This document shows positions 49,213 through 59,748 of a stretch of DNA of 64,000 bases, one piece after another (position 1 is the first letter of the stretch; every line of letters starts with the position of its first letter). This DNA comes from Secundilactobacillus angelensis (GTDB taxonomy: Bacteria; Bacillota; Bacilli; Lactobacillales; Lactobacillaceae). The translations under genes and the position numbers were made by a program. Below the pieces are notes generated by a model. It was not told the origin of the DNA. It ran no database searches and saw nothing but the letters and a program-made list of their open reading frames with translations. The stretch lies in the NCBI RefSeq assembly GCF_012641075.1, contig NZ_JAAXLJ010000013.1, positions 1-64,000 of the forward strand, written 5' to 3'.

Positions 49213-49854
49213 CTAGATTTCATTGTTTAAATTTTCAATTTCTGGCACTCTAAATTCTTTTCGTTCTAATGCATGAACAATGCGATCGAGTTTATTCTTG
49301 TCCACATCAGCAGGTAGGGTGAACATGATCCGATGAACGAGTTCACCATCCTGGGCATCAAGGCTGATAACGCTGGCGATGTTGGTGTACTTGGTGATGA
49401 TCTTAGCGATACCAACTAAGTCGCCACGAGTACCTGGTGAAACAACGGTTAACACGTAGGAACCAATGTTGACGTTCCATGATTGCGAAAGCATATCCAT
49501 TAATCGAGTGTGGGTTAAGATACCGTAAAATTTATTTTCTGCATCCAGGACCGCGATATACGGAAGATCCTTGATTGAGAAAAAGACGTTGAAAAACGCG
49601 GCGTCGATTTTGATGAACTTGGTGGCGTTTTTCAATAACGTCGTCACTGGCAGTTGCATATCACCACCACGAGATTTGTGTCGATAAATGTGCATCTTAT
49701 AGATATTACCCCGGAAAATCGTCCCGGTTTCATCTAAAATTGGTACACAGCGATAACCGGAATCTTCAAGCACCTTCAGAGCTTCTTCTAAAGTGACGTT
49801 TTCTTGGACTGTCACCAATCGCTCTTTGGGCTTAATCAAGGATTTCAACAACAT
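49213..49854 (-). CDS. cbpA: CBS-domain protein, CbpA-like (cyclic di-AMP binding type)
   Basis: This 213-residue protein has two CBS motifs: one near residues 10-60 (VTLEEALKVLEDSGYRCVPIL) and a second near 80-140 (LPYIAVLDAENKFYGILTHTRLM). A C-terminal ACT-like region (VNIGSYVLTVVSP...) follows. The layout matches lactobacillus and Listeria proteins called CbpA, which bind cyclic di-AMP. Binding here is inferred from family likeness. AGGAGG precedes the ATG, and an extended -10 (TGTTATGAT, minus strand, 49901-49909) lies upstream. Confidence 0.8.
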   Translation of the reverse strand: MLLKSLIKPKERLVTVQENVTLEEALKVLEDSGYRCVPILDETGTIFRGNIYKMHIYRHKSRGGDMQLPVTTLLKNATKFIKIDAAFFNVFFSIKDLPYIAVLDAENKFYGILTHTRLMDMLSQSWNVNIGSYVLTVVSPGTRGDLVGIAKIITKYTNIASVISLDAQDGELVHRIMFTLPADVDKNKLDRIVHALERKEFRVPEIENLNNEI

Positions 49855-50178
49855 TGAGTGTAACCTCCTAATAATTAGAACTCTCTAATAAACTAAAAAT
49901 ATCATAACATAAAATTTACCCGATAAACAATATGAATACCGAGTTATTAAGGAAAAACAACAATTTGGTAAATTAAAATCCGCCGAATTTTTGCTGGTCA
50001 GCATAACAAGTTAATGGCGATGGAGAACTACTTATCTTTAACCGCCGAGGAACTGGCCTTTTGCTAGAAATTGGGCGTCCAAACACGAATTCCAGTCGTT
50101 TAACGTAAACATGCCTATCCCAACAAAGATCGTTGAAATAGGCATGTTTTGTTTTAAATACTGTTTGTTACAGGATCA
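49855..50178. other. Intergenic region between cbpA and the L,D-transpeptidase
   Basis: The right end of this gap is the 3' side of the L,D-transpeptidase. The left end carries the cbpA promoter. The middle has only a 17-codon frame (from 50014, beginning MAMENYLSL) without a ribosome site, which I do not call a gene. A hairpin at 50108-50148 is followed by T residues on the plus strand. Confidence 0.55.
50108..50155. terminator. Terminator-like hairpin after the L,D-transpeptidase
   Basis: AACATGCCTAT (50108-50118) and ATAGGCATGTT (50138-50148) are perfect complements. The T run (TTTTGTTTT) is on the plus-strand side; on the minus strand only three T follow. Confidence 0.65.
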
Positions 50179-51558
50179 CTAATAAATGACAACCGGTGTG
50201 TGTAATGGTACCGCAGCAAACACTTTGCTAACAACAGAAGGCGGGGTATTCACACAACCATGTGAGCCATGAGTTAAATACCAGTTACCACCGTAGCGAG
50301 GTTGCCATGGTGAATCGTGAATGCCGACACCCGTGTTGTCAATAGGCATCCAGTATTTCACTGGTGATGCATAGTTGGAACCATCATCGTTTTTTCCACG
50401 CAAGGTGGCATTTCGCTGCTTACTCCAAACGTCAAAGACCCCTGATGGCGTAGTTCCAGAAACCGGTTTACCGGTGACAACAGCCGTGGAGATAATGACT
50501 TTGCCGTTCTTATGAACCCACATGTGCTGAGCAGACTTCGAAACTTCGATGTAGGTACTGCCAAGGTCGGAACCATCTTTGTGGTAGCCCGTGCCTTGAA
50601 TGACTGGTGTTCGCGTCATTGACTTGCCAGCCAAAACTGCTTTAGCAAGGATCGGCGTTTCAGAGGCAACTTTAATGCTCCAGCCATAGATACCGGCTGG
50701 CACTTTTACTGTTTTACCATCGTGAGCTTTAAAATGACGAGTCTTGTGAATGGTGCCATACTGATAACTTAGTTTGGTTAAATAGGCTTCAATTTTACTA
50801 TTTGAAGCAGCAATCTTGCCATTTTTGCTGGTTAACCAACTGGCAATTGTGTCGCTTGGAACTTTGATAGAGTGGTTGGTAATGTGATAGGTGATCTGAT
50901 TTTTAGCTAATTTTTCTGCCTGATTTTTCGCTTTGACCAGTGCCTTACTCTTCTCAGTTACAGTTGGTTTGACGTAAGCCCGAGCCAAGTTGATGGTTGA
51001 TTGGTGTTTTTCAATGGCATCTGCAAGTGCAGACTTAACAGATGCTTGCGAAACTTCAGTCCCATAAACTGGTTTTTGAATGGTAAATTGATGACCTTTG
51101 TAAGCCAGCTTGGCGTTATGAGTTGACGTCCGATTTGTGCCCGCAGTTTGCACGATTCGAGTTGCCAAAGTGGTTAAATCGGCATCGTTTAGTGCACTAG
51201 CGCTCAGTCGTTTATCATCAGCTGAAGCGCTGATGATATGGGCTGGCCAACTAAACGCATTTTGCTTGGCAATCATTTGTTTAAGCTGAGTTGTCGAATA
51301 AGCCTTCACACCGGCTTCACGTGAAGTAAATTGAGCTAGTGATTTTGAATGTTCCTTGACTGTATAAGTTTGATTAGACAGTTTTGTTTTTAATGTTTGG
51401 GCTGCTTGTTCAGCGGTCTGGCCACCAACTTGAATGCCACCAATTTGGGTGTCGCTCAAGAAGTGACTATTATAATGGGCCGTTCGCCAACCGTAACCAA
51501 TCGCAAGAATTGCAATTACAGTTAAGCCCGCGGAGACCCAACGTGAACGATGTGTCAT
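50179..51558 (-). CDS. L,D-transpeptidase (YkuD family)
   Basis: This 459-residue wall enzyme has an N-terminal membrane anchor (about residues 8-26). A long outer part follows with a peptidoglycan-binding-4-like domain, and a C-terminal YkuD domain carries catalytic Cys in THGSHGCVNTPP near residue 440. It should form 3-3 cross-links or attach proteins or modify stem peptides. ATG at 51558 has AAGGAGGAT upstream; 19 additional upstream codons are unlikely to be used. It is in the same direction as ldh, separated by a terminator. Confidence 0.88.
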   Translation of the reverse strand: MTHRSRWVSAGLTVIAILAIGYGWRTAHYNSHFLSDTQIGGIQVGGQTAEQAAQTLKTKLSNQTYTVKEHSKSLAQFTSREAGVKAYSTTQLKQMIAKQNAFSWPAHIISASADDKRLSASALNDADLTTLATRIVQTAGTNRTSTHNAKLAYKGHQFTIQKPVYGTEVSQASVKSALADAIEKHQSTINLARAYVKPTVTEKSKALVKAKNQAEKLAKNQITYHITNHSIKVPSDTIASWLTSKNGKIAASNSKIEAYLTKLSYQYGTIHKTRHFKAHDGKTVKVPAGIYGWSIKVASETPILAKAVLAGKSMTRTPVIQGTGYHKDGSDLGSTYIEVSKSAQHMWVHKNGKVIISTAVVTGKPVSGTTPSGVFDVWSKQRNATLRGKNDDGSNYASPVKYWMPIDNTGVGIHDSPWQPRYGGNWYLTHGSHGCVNTPPSVVSKVFAAVPLHTPVVIY

Positions 51559-51627
51559 GTTCTGATCCTCCTTATGGTCATCTATAAGGATAAGGCATAT
51601 TCGGCCAAAACTCAATTTATCTTAGTC

Positions 51628-51655
51628 AAAAAAGCACCCCCTAAATAGGAGGCGC
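51628..51655 (-). terminator. Terminator of ldh
   Basis: On the minus strand GCGCCTCCT and AGGGGGTGC form a stem followed by six T. Confidence 0.8.
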
Positions 51656-51686
51656 CAGACTTGATGCTGCGTGTTTTAGCGAGCTA

Positions 51687-52655
<969 letters not shown>

Positions 52656-52686
52656 TCAGAATATTAAACTGTTACCATAAGATAGT

Positions 52687-52716
52687 TTATCATGAAATGG
52701 GAAGCGCTTACAACTG
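52687..52716 (-). promoter_or_regulatory. ldh promoter with overlapping cre-like site
   Basis: On the minus strand TTGTAA, 18 bases, TAAACT with extended TGA. The plus strand reads GGGAAGCGCTTACA at 52699-52712, differing from the CcpA cre consensus at two places and centred on palindrome AAGCGCTT. It overlaps the -35 and the spacer. Confidence 0.6.
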
Positions 52717-52924
52717 TTTAACATTATGAAATTGGAACTTTCATTGGGCTGATTTGTGAAAGCAGGTGTGGTACGGAACTGCTACTATTAAAAGGATAGA
52801 CCAACTAGTTAATTTTCATTGCACAAACTCATAATAAGCTGATTATAATAAGGCTGATCAAATACATGGCTGAACTTAACCCACTTCTTTCAGAGTAAGA
52901 TGGCATGCATCCGCGAGGGACATA

Positions 52925-52933
52925 TGCTATACT
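52925..52933 (+). promoter_or_regulatory. Extended -10 promoter of pth-mfd
   Basis: TGCTATACT. It implies a leader of about 120 bases before pth. Confidence 0.6.
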
Positions 52934-52978
52934 TTGACATGATATTGAGTGATAAATTAGTTCGTAAGAATTTTTTAC

Positions 52979-53005
52979 GCTGAACGGTTGAGACTACCGT
53001 TCAGC
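52979..53005 (+). promoter_or_regulatory. Stem-loop in the pth leader
   Basis: GCTGAACGGT and ACCGTTCAGC form a perfect 10-bp stem with a 7-base loop. The following TATTTTG is a poor T run, so it may be a weak attenuator or an RNA-stabilising element. Confidence 0.6.
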
Positions 53006-53058
53006 TATTTTGCATGTTTTAATGTATAGACGAAGAGAAATAGGGAGCGAATTTAGAG

Positions 53059-53616
53059 ATGAAGATGATCGTTGGCCTTGGAAATATTGGGCCACAATAT
53101 AAGAAAACCCGGCATAATACTGGGTTTATGGTCGTAGAGCAGTTTGCACAGAAGGCCGGGCTCGAGTTTACTAGTCGGAAGATGGAAGCGAAACTGGCGA
53201 CTGGCCAAGTGAATGGTGAAAAAGTCATGCTCGTTGAGCCCACGACGTTTATGAATGAATCCGGTCGGGCAGTTGGTGCATTGATGCACTTTTACAAACT
53301 GGATATTGATGATTTAATCGTGGTTCACGATGATATGGACATGCCGTTAGGAAAGATCCGGATTCGGCCAAAGGGTTCTGCTGGTGGTCACAATGGCATT
53401 AAAAGCATTATTGCAGCATTAGGAACAAGTGAATTTAACCGGATTAAGGTGGGCATTCAACACCCTCAAAAGAGTACGGTGGTCAACTACGTTCTGGGCA
53501 AATTCACGGAGGAACAGCAAGTCGACTTCAACGTTGCAGCTGACCACGCGGTTGCTGCATTATTTGATTGGGTCGATGGGAAATCAATTCCCGATTTAGA
53601 GAATCAATACAATTAA
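53059..53616 (+). CDS. pth: Peptidyl-tRNA hydrolase
   Basis: This 185-residue enzyme frees tRNA from dropped-off peptidyl-tRNA. Conserved parts are MIVGLGNIGPQYKKTRHNTGF with the catalytic His20, the FMNESG motif near residue 72, and the VVHDDMDMPLGKIR segment with the catalytic Asp near residue 93, then GGHNGIKSI. It starts the pth-mfd unit, 13 bases before mfd. Confidence 0.97.
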   Translation: MKMIVGLGNIGPQYKKTRHNTGFMVVEQFAQKAGLEFTSRKMEAKLATGQVNGEKVMLVEPTTFMNESGRAVGALMHFYKLDIDDLIVVHDDMDMPLGKIRIRPKGSAGGHNGIKSIIAALGTSEFNRIKVGIQHPQKSTVVNYVLGKFTEEQQVDFNVAADHAVAALFDWVDGKSIPDLENQYN

Positions 53617-53629
53617 GGAGTGAGGTTAA

Positions 53630-56600
53630 GTGCAACTTGCAGATTTTTTTGCAAATATGCCACAGTATCAGAAAATAGTTGCTGGTTTTGATGGGTCACA
53701 CCGGTCACTATTGACTGGCATTGCGGGCTCAGCTCGATCACTGCTAATTTCGACCCTGTTGCAAAAGGAACAAAGGCCGATGATTTTTGTGACTGACACG
53801 ATGTATCATGCCGATCAGCTGACCGACGAATTAAGCGGGCAACTGACTGATGATCAGTTGTATGAATTTCCAGTTGAGGAGCTATTAGCAGCGGAAATTG
53901 CCACCAGTTCGCCCGATTTTCAAAGTCAGCGGATTCAGGCGTTAAGTGCATTGACGCAACAAAAGCCAGCGGTCATTGTGACGTCAGTTTCCGGTTTGCG
54001 CCGACAGTTGCCTCAACCTGAGTTATTTAGTCAGGCGCAAATCCCACTAAAGACCGATGGTGAAGTTGACCTAGAAGACCTTGCTGCAAGGCTGCAGCGG
54101 ATGGGTTATGTCCGGCAAAAGCTGGTTGACGCTCCGGGCGATTTTGCCATTCGAGGGTCGATTATCGACATTTACCCGTTGGATACAGAATACCCCGTTC
54201 GAGTGGACTTATTTGATACTGAAATCGATTCATTACGTTATTTTGATGCCAGCACGCAGCGAAGCGTTGAAAATGTGGATTCCGTCACCATTCATCCCGT
54301 TAGCGACATGTTAATGACACCAGAACAACGTCAAACAGCGGCCGACGAATTAAATAAGAAGTTAGCCAAGGAACGAAAAAAACTATCCGATGATGATGGC
54401 GATTTATTAGCCAATAGCATCACCCCCCTGATTGAATCTTTAACCAAGGGGGATGTTTCAGCTGAATTGAGATTGTTTGCCAACGACTTTTTTGGCAAAA
54501 CGAACCTCTTGGACTATTTAAGCGACAACGGGTTGTTGCTGATTGATGATTACCCGAGATTGCGGGATGCCAATAAGCAGCTGGAAACGGATGAAGCAAA
54601 CTGGATGGTTGATAAGCTAAGAGCTCATCAAGTTTTTAGTGACCAGCAATTTGGCTTGCATTTTCAAGACGTACTGAAACGCGACCAGCACGCTGAGGTG
54701 TTCTTTGCGCTCTTCCAAAAGGGCATGGGTAACATGCGTTTTGATCAATTGGTTGAAATCAAAACGCGAGCGATGCAACAGTTCTTTGGCCAGATGCCTT
54801 TATTGAAGCAGGAAATCAACCGCTGGCAGGCATCTAAGCAAACCGTCGTGATGATGATGGCAAACGAGGAACGATTGAACAAGGTGTCACAGACGCTGGA
54901 TGATTTCGGTATCAATGCCGTGATGACAAAAGCCAGTGATATCCAACCCGGCGTGGTCCAAATTATTCCGGATTCTAGTCAAAGCGGCTTCGAGTTACCG
55001 GATGCTAAATTAGTGATCATTACCGAATCGGAAATGTTCAAGCAGGTGACGAAACATCATCGTCGTCGGCAAACGATGCAAAACGCTGAACGGTTAAAGT
55101 CGTATACAGACTTGAAACCAGGTGACTACGTGGTTCACGTTAACCACGGGATCGGTCGCTTTGAGGGGATGCAGACGCTAGAAGTGGACGGTGTTCACCA
55201 AGACTACATGACAATTGCTTATCAGAGTGATGCCAAACTTTTCATTCCGGTGACGCAACTCAACCTGATTCAAAAATACGTTTCGTCAGAAGATAAGAAA
55301 CCGCATATTAACAAACTTGGTGGTGCCGACTGGGCCAAGACGAAGAAGAAGGTCGCCGCTAAGATTGAAGATATCGCTGACGACTTGATTGAACTCTATG
55401 CTAAGCGGGATTCAGAAAAGGGTTATGCTTTCCCTCGTGATGACAGCTATCAAAAAGAGTTCGATGATGAGTTTCCGTATTCCGAAACACCCGACCAATT
55501 ACGCAGTATTGAAGAAATAAAGCATGACATGGAAAAAAACAAACCAATGGATCGCCTGTTAGTTGGTGACGTTGGCTACGGTAAAACCGAAGTGGCATTA
55601 CGAGCCGCTTTTAAGGCAATTGAAGCTGGTAAGCAAGTTGCTTTCTTGGTGCCCACGACGATTTTGGCACAACAACACTACGATACCATGACCAACCGTT
55701 TCGAAGGTTTCCCCGTCAATGTAGCAATCCTGTCACGGTTCCAGACGACTAAAGAAGTTCATCAGATTATCCATGGCCTAGAGGACGGCAGTATTGACGT
55801 GGTCGTTGGCACACATCGTTTATTATCTAAAGACGTGAAGTTTAAAGATCTTGGCCTTTTGTTAGTCGACGAGGAGCAACGGTTTGGTGTAAAGCATAAG
55901 GAGAAGCTGAAGCAGATGAAGTCACAAGTGGATGTTTTGACGTTAACTGCCACGCCAATTCCAAGAACGTTGCACATGTCAATGCTTGGTGTTCGAGACC
56001 TTTCCGTTATTGAAACCCCACCAGCAAACCGGTTTCCTATTCAGACCTATGTGATGGAACAAAACGCCGGCGCGCTTCAGGATGGTATTCGGCGTGAAAT
56101 GCAGCGTGGTGGTCAAGTCTTTTACCTGCATAATCGGGTTGGCGACATTGAAGAGACGGTCAGTCAGATCAAAGCGCTAGTGCCGGATGCTGAAGTGGCC
56201 TATATTCACGGACAGATGACTGAAGCGCAGCTGGAAGGTATTTTATACGACTTCATTCGTGGTGAATACGATGTGCTGGTAACCACGACGATTATTGAAA
56301 CCGGGATGGATATTCCAAACGCCAATACGCTGTTTGTTGAAGATGCTGATCATATGGGATTGTCACAGCTCTATCAGTTGCGTGGTCGAATTGGCCGAAG
56401 CAACCGGGTGGCTTACGCCTACTTTATGTATCAGCCGAACAAGGTGCTGACAGAAGTGAGTGAAAAACGGTTGGAGGCCATCAAAGACTTTACCGAATTA
56501 GGTTCTGGGTTCAAAATTGCCATGCGAGACCTGTCAATTCGTGGGGCAGGTAACTTGCTGGGTAAGCAGCAAAGTGGCTTTATTGATTCGGTGGGGTATG

Positions 56601-57145
56601 ATTTGTATACTCAAATGCTGACAGAGGCAGTCTCGAAGAAGCAGGGTAAAAAGGCTAAGCCAAAGACTGACACGACAGTTGAACTTGGCCTAGAAGCTTA
56701 CCTCCCAGATACGTACATTGGTGATCAGCAGCAAAAAATCGAAATGTATAAGCGAATTCGCCAGATTGAAGGACCAGATGACATCACTGAAGTTCAGGAT
56801 GACTTAATTGATCGGTTTGGTGAATATCCAATTGAAGTGACAAACTTATTGGCAATCAGTCAGGTGAAACTTCAAGCGGATGACGCATTGATTGAAAAGA
56901 TTCACCGCATTAAAGACCAGATTGAAGTCACCTTCTCAAGTAAGGGAACGGAACGGTTCAGCGGTGAAAACGTGTTTAAGGCGCTATCCGATACCAAGTT
57001 GAAGGCAAGTGTGGGCTTGTCTAATGATAAATTAGTTGTTAAGTTGGTCATTCAGCCTAAGATGACGCCTAAGAATTGGATGGATGAACTGGATCAATTT
57101 GTGAAGGCACTAAGTGAAATGGCTGCTGAGGCAACGACAAAATAG
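53630..57145 (+). CDS. mfd: Transcription-repair coupling factor
   Basis: This 1171-residue ATP-driven translocase removes stalled RNA polymerase and recruits UvrA. Domains in order: UvrB-homology module (about 1-350), RNA polymerase-interacting domain near 495-550 (GDYVVHVNHGIGRFEG), motor domains with Walker A GDVGYGKTEVA near 645 and DEEQRFG near 746, TRG region, and a C-terminal regulatory domain. GTG at 53630 has AAGGAG 10 bases upstream. It is linked to pth upstream and to the flippase gene 7 bases downstream. Confidence 0.97.
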   Translation: MQLADFFANMPQYQKIVAGFDGSHRSLLTGIAGSARSLLISTLLQKEQRPMIFVTDTMYHADQLTDELSGQLTDDQLYEFPVEELLAAEIATSSPDFQSQRIQALSALTQQKPAVIVTSVSGLRRQLPQPELFSQAQIPLKTDGEVDLEDLAARLQRMGYVRQKLVDAPGDFAIRGSIIDIYPLDTEYPVRVDLFDTEIDSLRYFDASTQRSVENVDSVTIHPVSDMLMTPEQRQTAADELNKKLAKERKKLSDDDGDLLANSITPLIESLTKGDVSAELRLFANDFFGKTNLLDYLSDNGLLLIDDYPRLRDANKQLETDEANWMVDKLRAHQVFSDQQFGLHFQDVLKRDQHAEVFFALFQKGMGNMRFDQLVEIKTRAMQQFFGQMPLLKQEINRWQASKQTVVMMMANEERLNKVSQTLDDFGINAVMTKASDIQPGVVQIIPDSSQSGFELPDAKLVIITESEMFKQVTKHHRRRQTMQNAERLKSYTDLKPGDYVVHVNHGIGRFEGMQTLEVDGVHQDYMTIAYQSDAKLFIPVTQLNLIQKYVSSEDKKPHINKLGGADWAKTKKKVAAKIEDIADDLIELYAKRDSEKGYAFPRDDSYQKEFDDEFPYSETPDQLRSIEEIKHDMEKNKPMDRLLVGDVGYGKTEVALRAAFKAIEAGKQVAFLVPTTILAQQHYDTMTNRFEGFPVNVAILSRFQTTKEVHQIIHGLEDGSIDVVVGTHRLLSKDVKFKDLGLLLVDEEQRFGVKHKEKLKQMKSQVDVLTLTATPIPRTLHMSMLGVRDLSVIETPPANRFPIQTYVMEQNAGALQDGIRREMQRGGQVFYLHNRVGDIEETVSQIKALVPDAEVAYIHGQMTEAQLEGILYDFIRGEYDVLVTTTIIETGMDIPNANTLFVEDADHMGLSQLYQLRGRIGRSNRVAYAYFMYQPNKVLTEVSEKRLEAIKDFTELGSGFKIAMRDLSIRGAGNLLGKQQSGFIDSVGYDLYTQMLTEAVSKKQGKKAKPKTDTTVELGLEAYLPDTYIGDQQQKIEMYKRIRQIEGPDDITEVQDDLIDRFGEYPIEVTNLLAISQVKLQADDALIEKIHRIKDQIEVTFSSKGTERFSGENVFKALSDTKLKASVGLSNDKLVVKLVIQPKMTPKNWMDELDQFVKALSEMAAEATTK

Positions 57146-57152
57146 GTGGATT

Positions 57153-58739
57153 ATGCAACGTAAAACGATGAAAACAGTGATGCAAGGTGCACTTTTACTT
57201 TCGGTGGCATCGTTGATTGCAAAAATTTTGAGTGCAATATATCGGGTTCCCTTCCAGAACATGGTCGGCAACACCGGTTTTTACGTGTATCAACAAATTT
57301 ATCCTATTTATGGAATCGGGATGACCTTCGCGCTGAGTGGCCTACCAATGTTTATTTCTAAATTGGTGGCCGAAAGTGATAGCGGTGAAGTTAAGCGGTC
57401 GTTGATTTCCAGAATCTTCATTATTTTAGCTGGTTTCTCATTAGTGGTGTTTTTGGGACTGCAAGTCTTTGCGTTACCTATTGCTGGGGCAATGGGTGAT
57501 CCCGGCTTAACCCCGATTATTCGATCCGTGAGTTGGTTATTTTTGTTTTCACCATTTTTGGCCGTGAGCCGTGGTTATTTTCAGGGCCAATACGAGATGC
57601 GACCCACGGCTTTATCCCAGCTGGTTGAGCAAGCTATCCGGGTAGGCGTGATTCTGTGCGTGGCCTACTGGGCGATGAAACATCACTGGAACGTTTATCA
57701 AATGGGTAAATGGGCTATGAGCAGTGCGCCCATTGCGGCAATCTTTGCCTCAGCAGTCATGCTATATTATGTTTGGCAGCATCAGTTGAAATTTTTGAAG
57801 CCGTCTGCACAACTCGTGACGTCGGACACTAGTTATGGTGTGTTGGTCAAGCGGTTGTTAATTGAAGGCGGGACGATCAGTTTGTTCGCGTCCATGATGG
57901 TCTTGTTGCAGCTAGTGGATTCATTTACGGTGATGCGAGGATTGATGATGCAAGGCACGCCACCGTTAATCGCCAAGTCCATTAAAGGGGTCTATGACCG
58001 GGGACAACCACTCGTGCAATTAGGTCTCGTGGTTGCCACTTCATTTTCTTCCTCACTGTTACCTTCACTGACAGAATCACTCGTACACGGGACGCATCGG
58101 CAGTTTGTTCGGCAAGCCAATACGGTGATCAGAATGAGTCTGGCTATTGCTACCGCCGCTGCTGTTGGCTTGATCGCGTTGATGCCAGAGGTCAACGTGT
58201 TATTATTTGGTAATCAGCAAGGTAATGCGGTGTTATCGGTGTATGTTCTGAGCATTATTTTTGCAACTTTGATTATGATTGATAACAGTATTCTACAGAG
58301 TTTGAATCAATTTGCCGTCACAATTGCGGGATTAACGCTGGGATTAGTTGTTAAAGTGCTTTTGAATCAGTGGGCGGTGATTCATTTTGGAGCCATTGGC
58401 GCTAGTTGGATAACGGTGTTGGCATTATTACTCATGACCGGTTTTTTGATGCGACAGTTACGAAAAGAACAGTTGAGAGCTCTTAAGCACGGCTTTTTGC
58501 CGAAACTGGTTTTAATTTCGCTAGTCATGCTCATAGCAGTTCGATTGATTATCCCGGTGGGTAACTGGCTGACAGCTGCCTGGTCACCACGGATGACGGC
58601 GTTGGCCGATGCAGCCTTAGGGATTCTCGTTGGCGTAGTCATCTTCGTATCATTAGCGTTAAAATTAAAATTACTATCGCTGCGTGAGTGGCTGCTGCTT
58701 CCCCACGCCGAACACCTGTTACGTTGGTTAAATAAGTAA
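57153..58739 (+). CDS. Lipid/polysaccharide flippase, MurJ/SpoVB family
   Basis: This 528-residue protein has about fourteen membrane helices and belongs to the MATE-like polysaccharide flippase group (YabM/SpoVB/MurJ). The N-terminal region [23 protein letters not shown] is typical. It may move lipid II or another lipid-linked sugar; the neighbouring gene order matches Bacillus yabM. ATG at 57153 lies 7 bases after mfd, with TAGGTGG as ribosome site. Confidence 0.88.
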   Translation: MQRKTMKTVMQGALLLSVASLIAKILSAIYRVPFQNMVGNTGFYVYQQIYPIYGIGMTFALSGLPMFISKLVAESDSGEVKRSLISRIFIILAGFSLVVFLGLQVFALPIAGAMGDPGLTPIIRSVSWLFLFSPFLAVSRGYFQGQYEMRPTALSQLVEQAIRVGVILCVAYWAMKHHWNVYQMGKWAMSSAPIAAIFASAVMLYYVWQHQLKFLKPSAQLVTSDTSYGVLVKRLLIEGGTISLFASMMVLLQLVDSFTVMRGLMMQGTPPLIAKSIKGVYDRGQPLVQLGLVVATSFSSSLLPSLTESLVHGTHRQFVRQANTVIRMSLAIATAAAVGLIALMPEVNVLLFGNQQGNAVLSVYVLSIIFATLIMIDNSILQSLNQFAVTIAGLTLGLVVKVLLNQWAVIHFGAIGASWITVLALLLMTGFLMRQLRKEQLRALKHGFLPKLVLISLVMLIAVRLIIPVGNWLTAAWSPRMTALADAALGILVGVVIFVSLALKLKLLSLREWLLLPHAEHLLRWLNK

Positions 58740-58755
58740 ATTCTGGAGGCTCAAA

Positions 58756-59028
58756 ATGAGACTAGATAAATTTTTGAAGGTATCACGCATTATTAAAAGA
58801 CGCACCGTTGCTAAAGAGATTGCTGATCAGGGCCGAATCACGATTAACGACCGGGTGGCTAAATCGTCCACCGATGTGTCGCCCAATGACGTCCTGGTCA
58901 TTAAATTCGGTAACAAAACACTCACTGTTCAGGTGCTGCAGTTATTAGAGACAACCAAAAAGCAGGATGCTGAAAACATGTTTAAGATCGTCAGTGAGGA
59001 TTACGAGAAGGATTACCGTAACGAATGA
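58756..59028 (+). CDS. rqcP: S4-domain RNA-binding protein RqcP (YabO)
   Basis: This 90-residue protein has one S4 RNA-binding domain ([22 protein letters not shown]). It matches Bacillus RqcP/YabO, which works with RqcH on stalled 50S subunits to add C-terminal Ala tails. It keeps the Bacillus position between the flippase and divIC genes. It starts 16 bases after the flippase stop. Confidence 0.93.
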   Translation: MRLDKFLKVSRIIKRRTVAKEIADQGRITINDRVAKSSTDVSPNDVLVIKFGNKTLTVQVLQLLETTKKQDAENMFKIVSEDYEKDYRNE

Positions 59029-59193
59029 AGGTAAATGAGTCATTTGTTACGTTCTGCGTTTTAACCGCTTAGTTTCAGTTTTGTACTGTTACAGTTATGT
59101 GACATTCGGTGAATCCGCTTTAAATCTCATAGACAACCCCATTGAACGTTGATATACTTTTAATATGAGGATATTGGCGTGGGGGGCGTTAAA

Positions 59194-59580
59194 ATGGCAA
59201 AACAATCGAATATTACGCAGCTTGATAATCAATACACAAGAGAAGTGAATAAAAGCACGCACCGAGCAGTGTTGAGCAAACAGCGCAAAAAACGTGCTTT
59301 GATCATTATTAGCGGCTTTTGTTTGGCGTTTTTCGTGTTAGGTTTTAAGATTGTACAGGCTAAAAATACAATGAGCCAAACTAACGTCCAAATTACACGT
59401 CAACAGCAAAAACTGACGCGGGTGAAGCAAACCCATCAGAATCTGAATGAACATGTGAAACTTTTGAATAATAAGAATTATTTAGAAAATCTCATTCGTT
59501 CAAAGTACTATTATGCCAAGTCAGGAGAAACGATTTATAGTCTTCCTAATGATAAGGCAAATGATGTGACGGCGAAGTAG
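59194..59580 (+). CDS. divIC: Septum formation protein DivIC (FtsB family)
   Basis: This 128-residue division protein has a short cytoplasmic N-terminus, one membrane helix near residues 39-58 (ALIIISGFCLAFFVLGF), and an outer coiled coil (residues 60-105), then a C-terminal YYYAKSGETIYSLP. It forms a complex with FtsL and DivIB. ATG at 59194 is used, as the upstream GTG at 59179 lies before the G-rich ribosome site. A terminator follows. Confidence 0.93.
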   Translation: MAKQSNITQLDNQYTREVNKSTHRAVLSKQRKKRALIIISGFCLAFFVLGFKIVQAKNTMSQTNVQITRQQQKLTRVKQTHQNLNEHVKLLNNKNYLENLIRSKYYYAKSGETIYSLPNDKANDVTAK

Positions 59581-59597
59581 AGGTCAGTTGAGAACTA

Positions 59598-59645
59598 AAA
59601 TGAAGCTGGTTTCAAGTGTGAACTTGTGTCCAGCTTCATTTTTAT
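59598..59645 (+). terminator. Terminator after divIC
   Basis: AATGAAGCTGG and CCAGCTTCATT form a stem with a 20-base loop, then TTT. Confidence 0.85.
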
Positions 59646-59706
59646 GTTTGAGATGAGATTTTGATTAAATATTCGCGCTATGTTCAGGCTTGTTTGACAA
59701 GAAATG

Positions 59707-59715
59707 TGCTATACT
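59707..59715 (+). promoter_or_regulatory. Extended -10 promoter of the S1-domain gene
   Basis: TGCTATACT. A TTGACA at 59694-59699 is too close for this -10 but could serve TATTAC at 59718-59723 with an 18-base spacer. Confidence 0.55.
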
Positions 59716-59748
59716 ATTATTACAAATTTAAGGAGGAAATTCTTGTTT

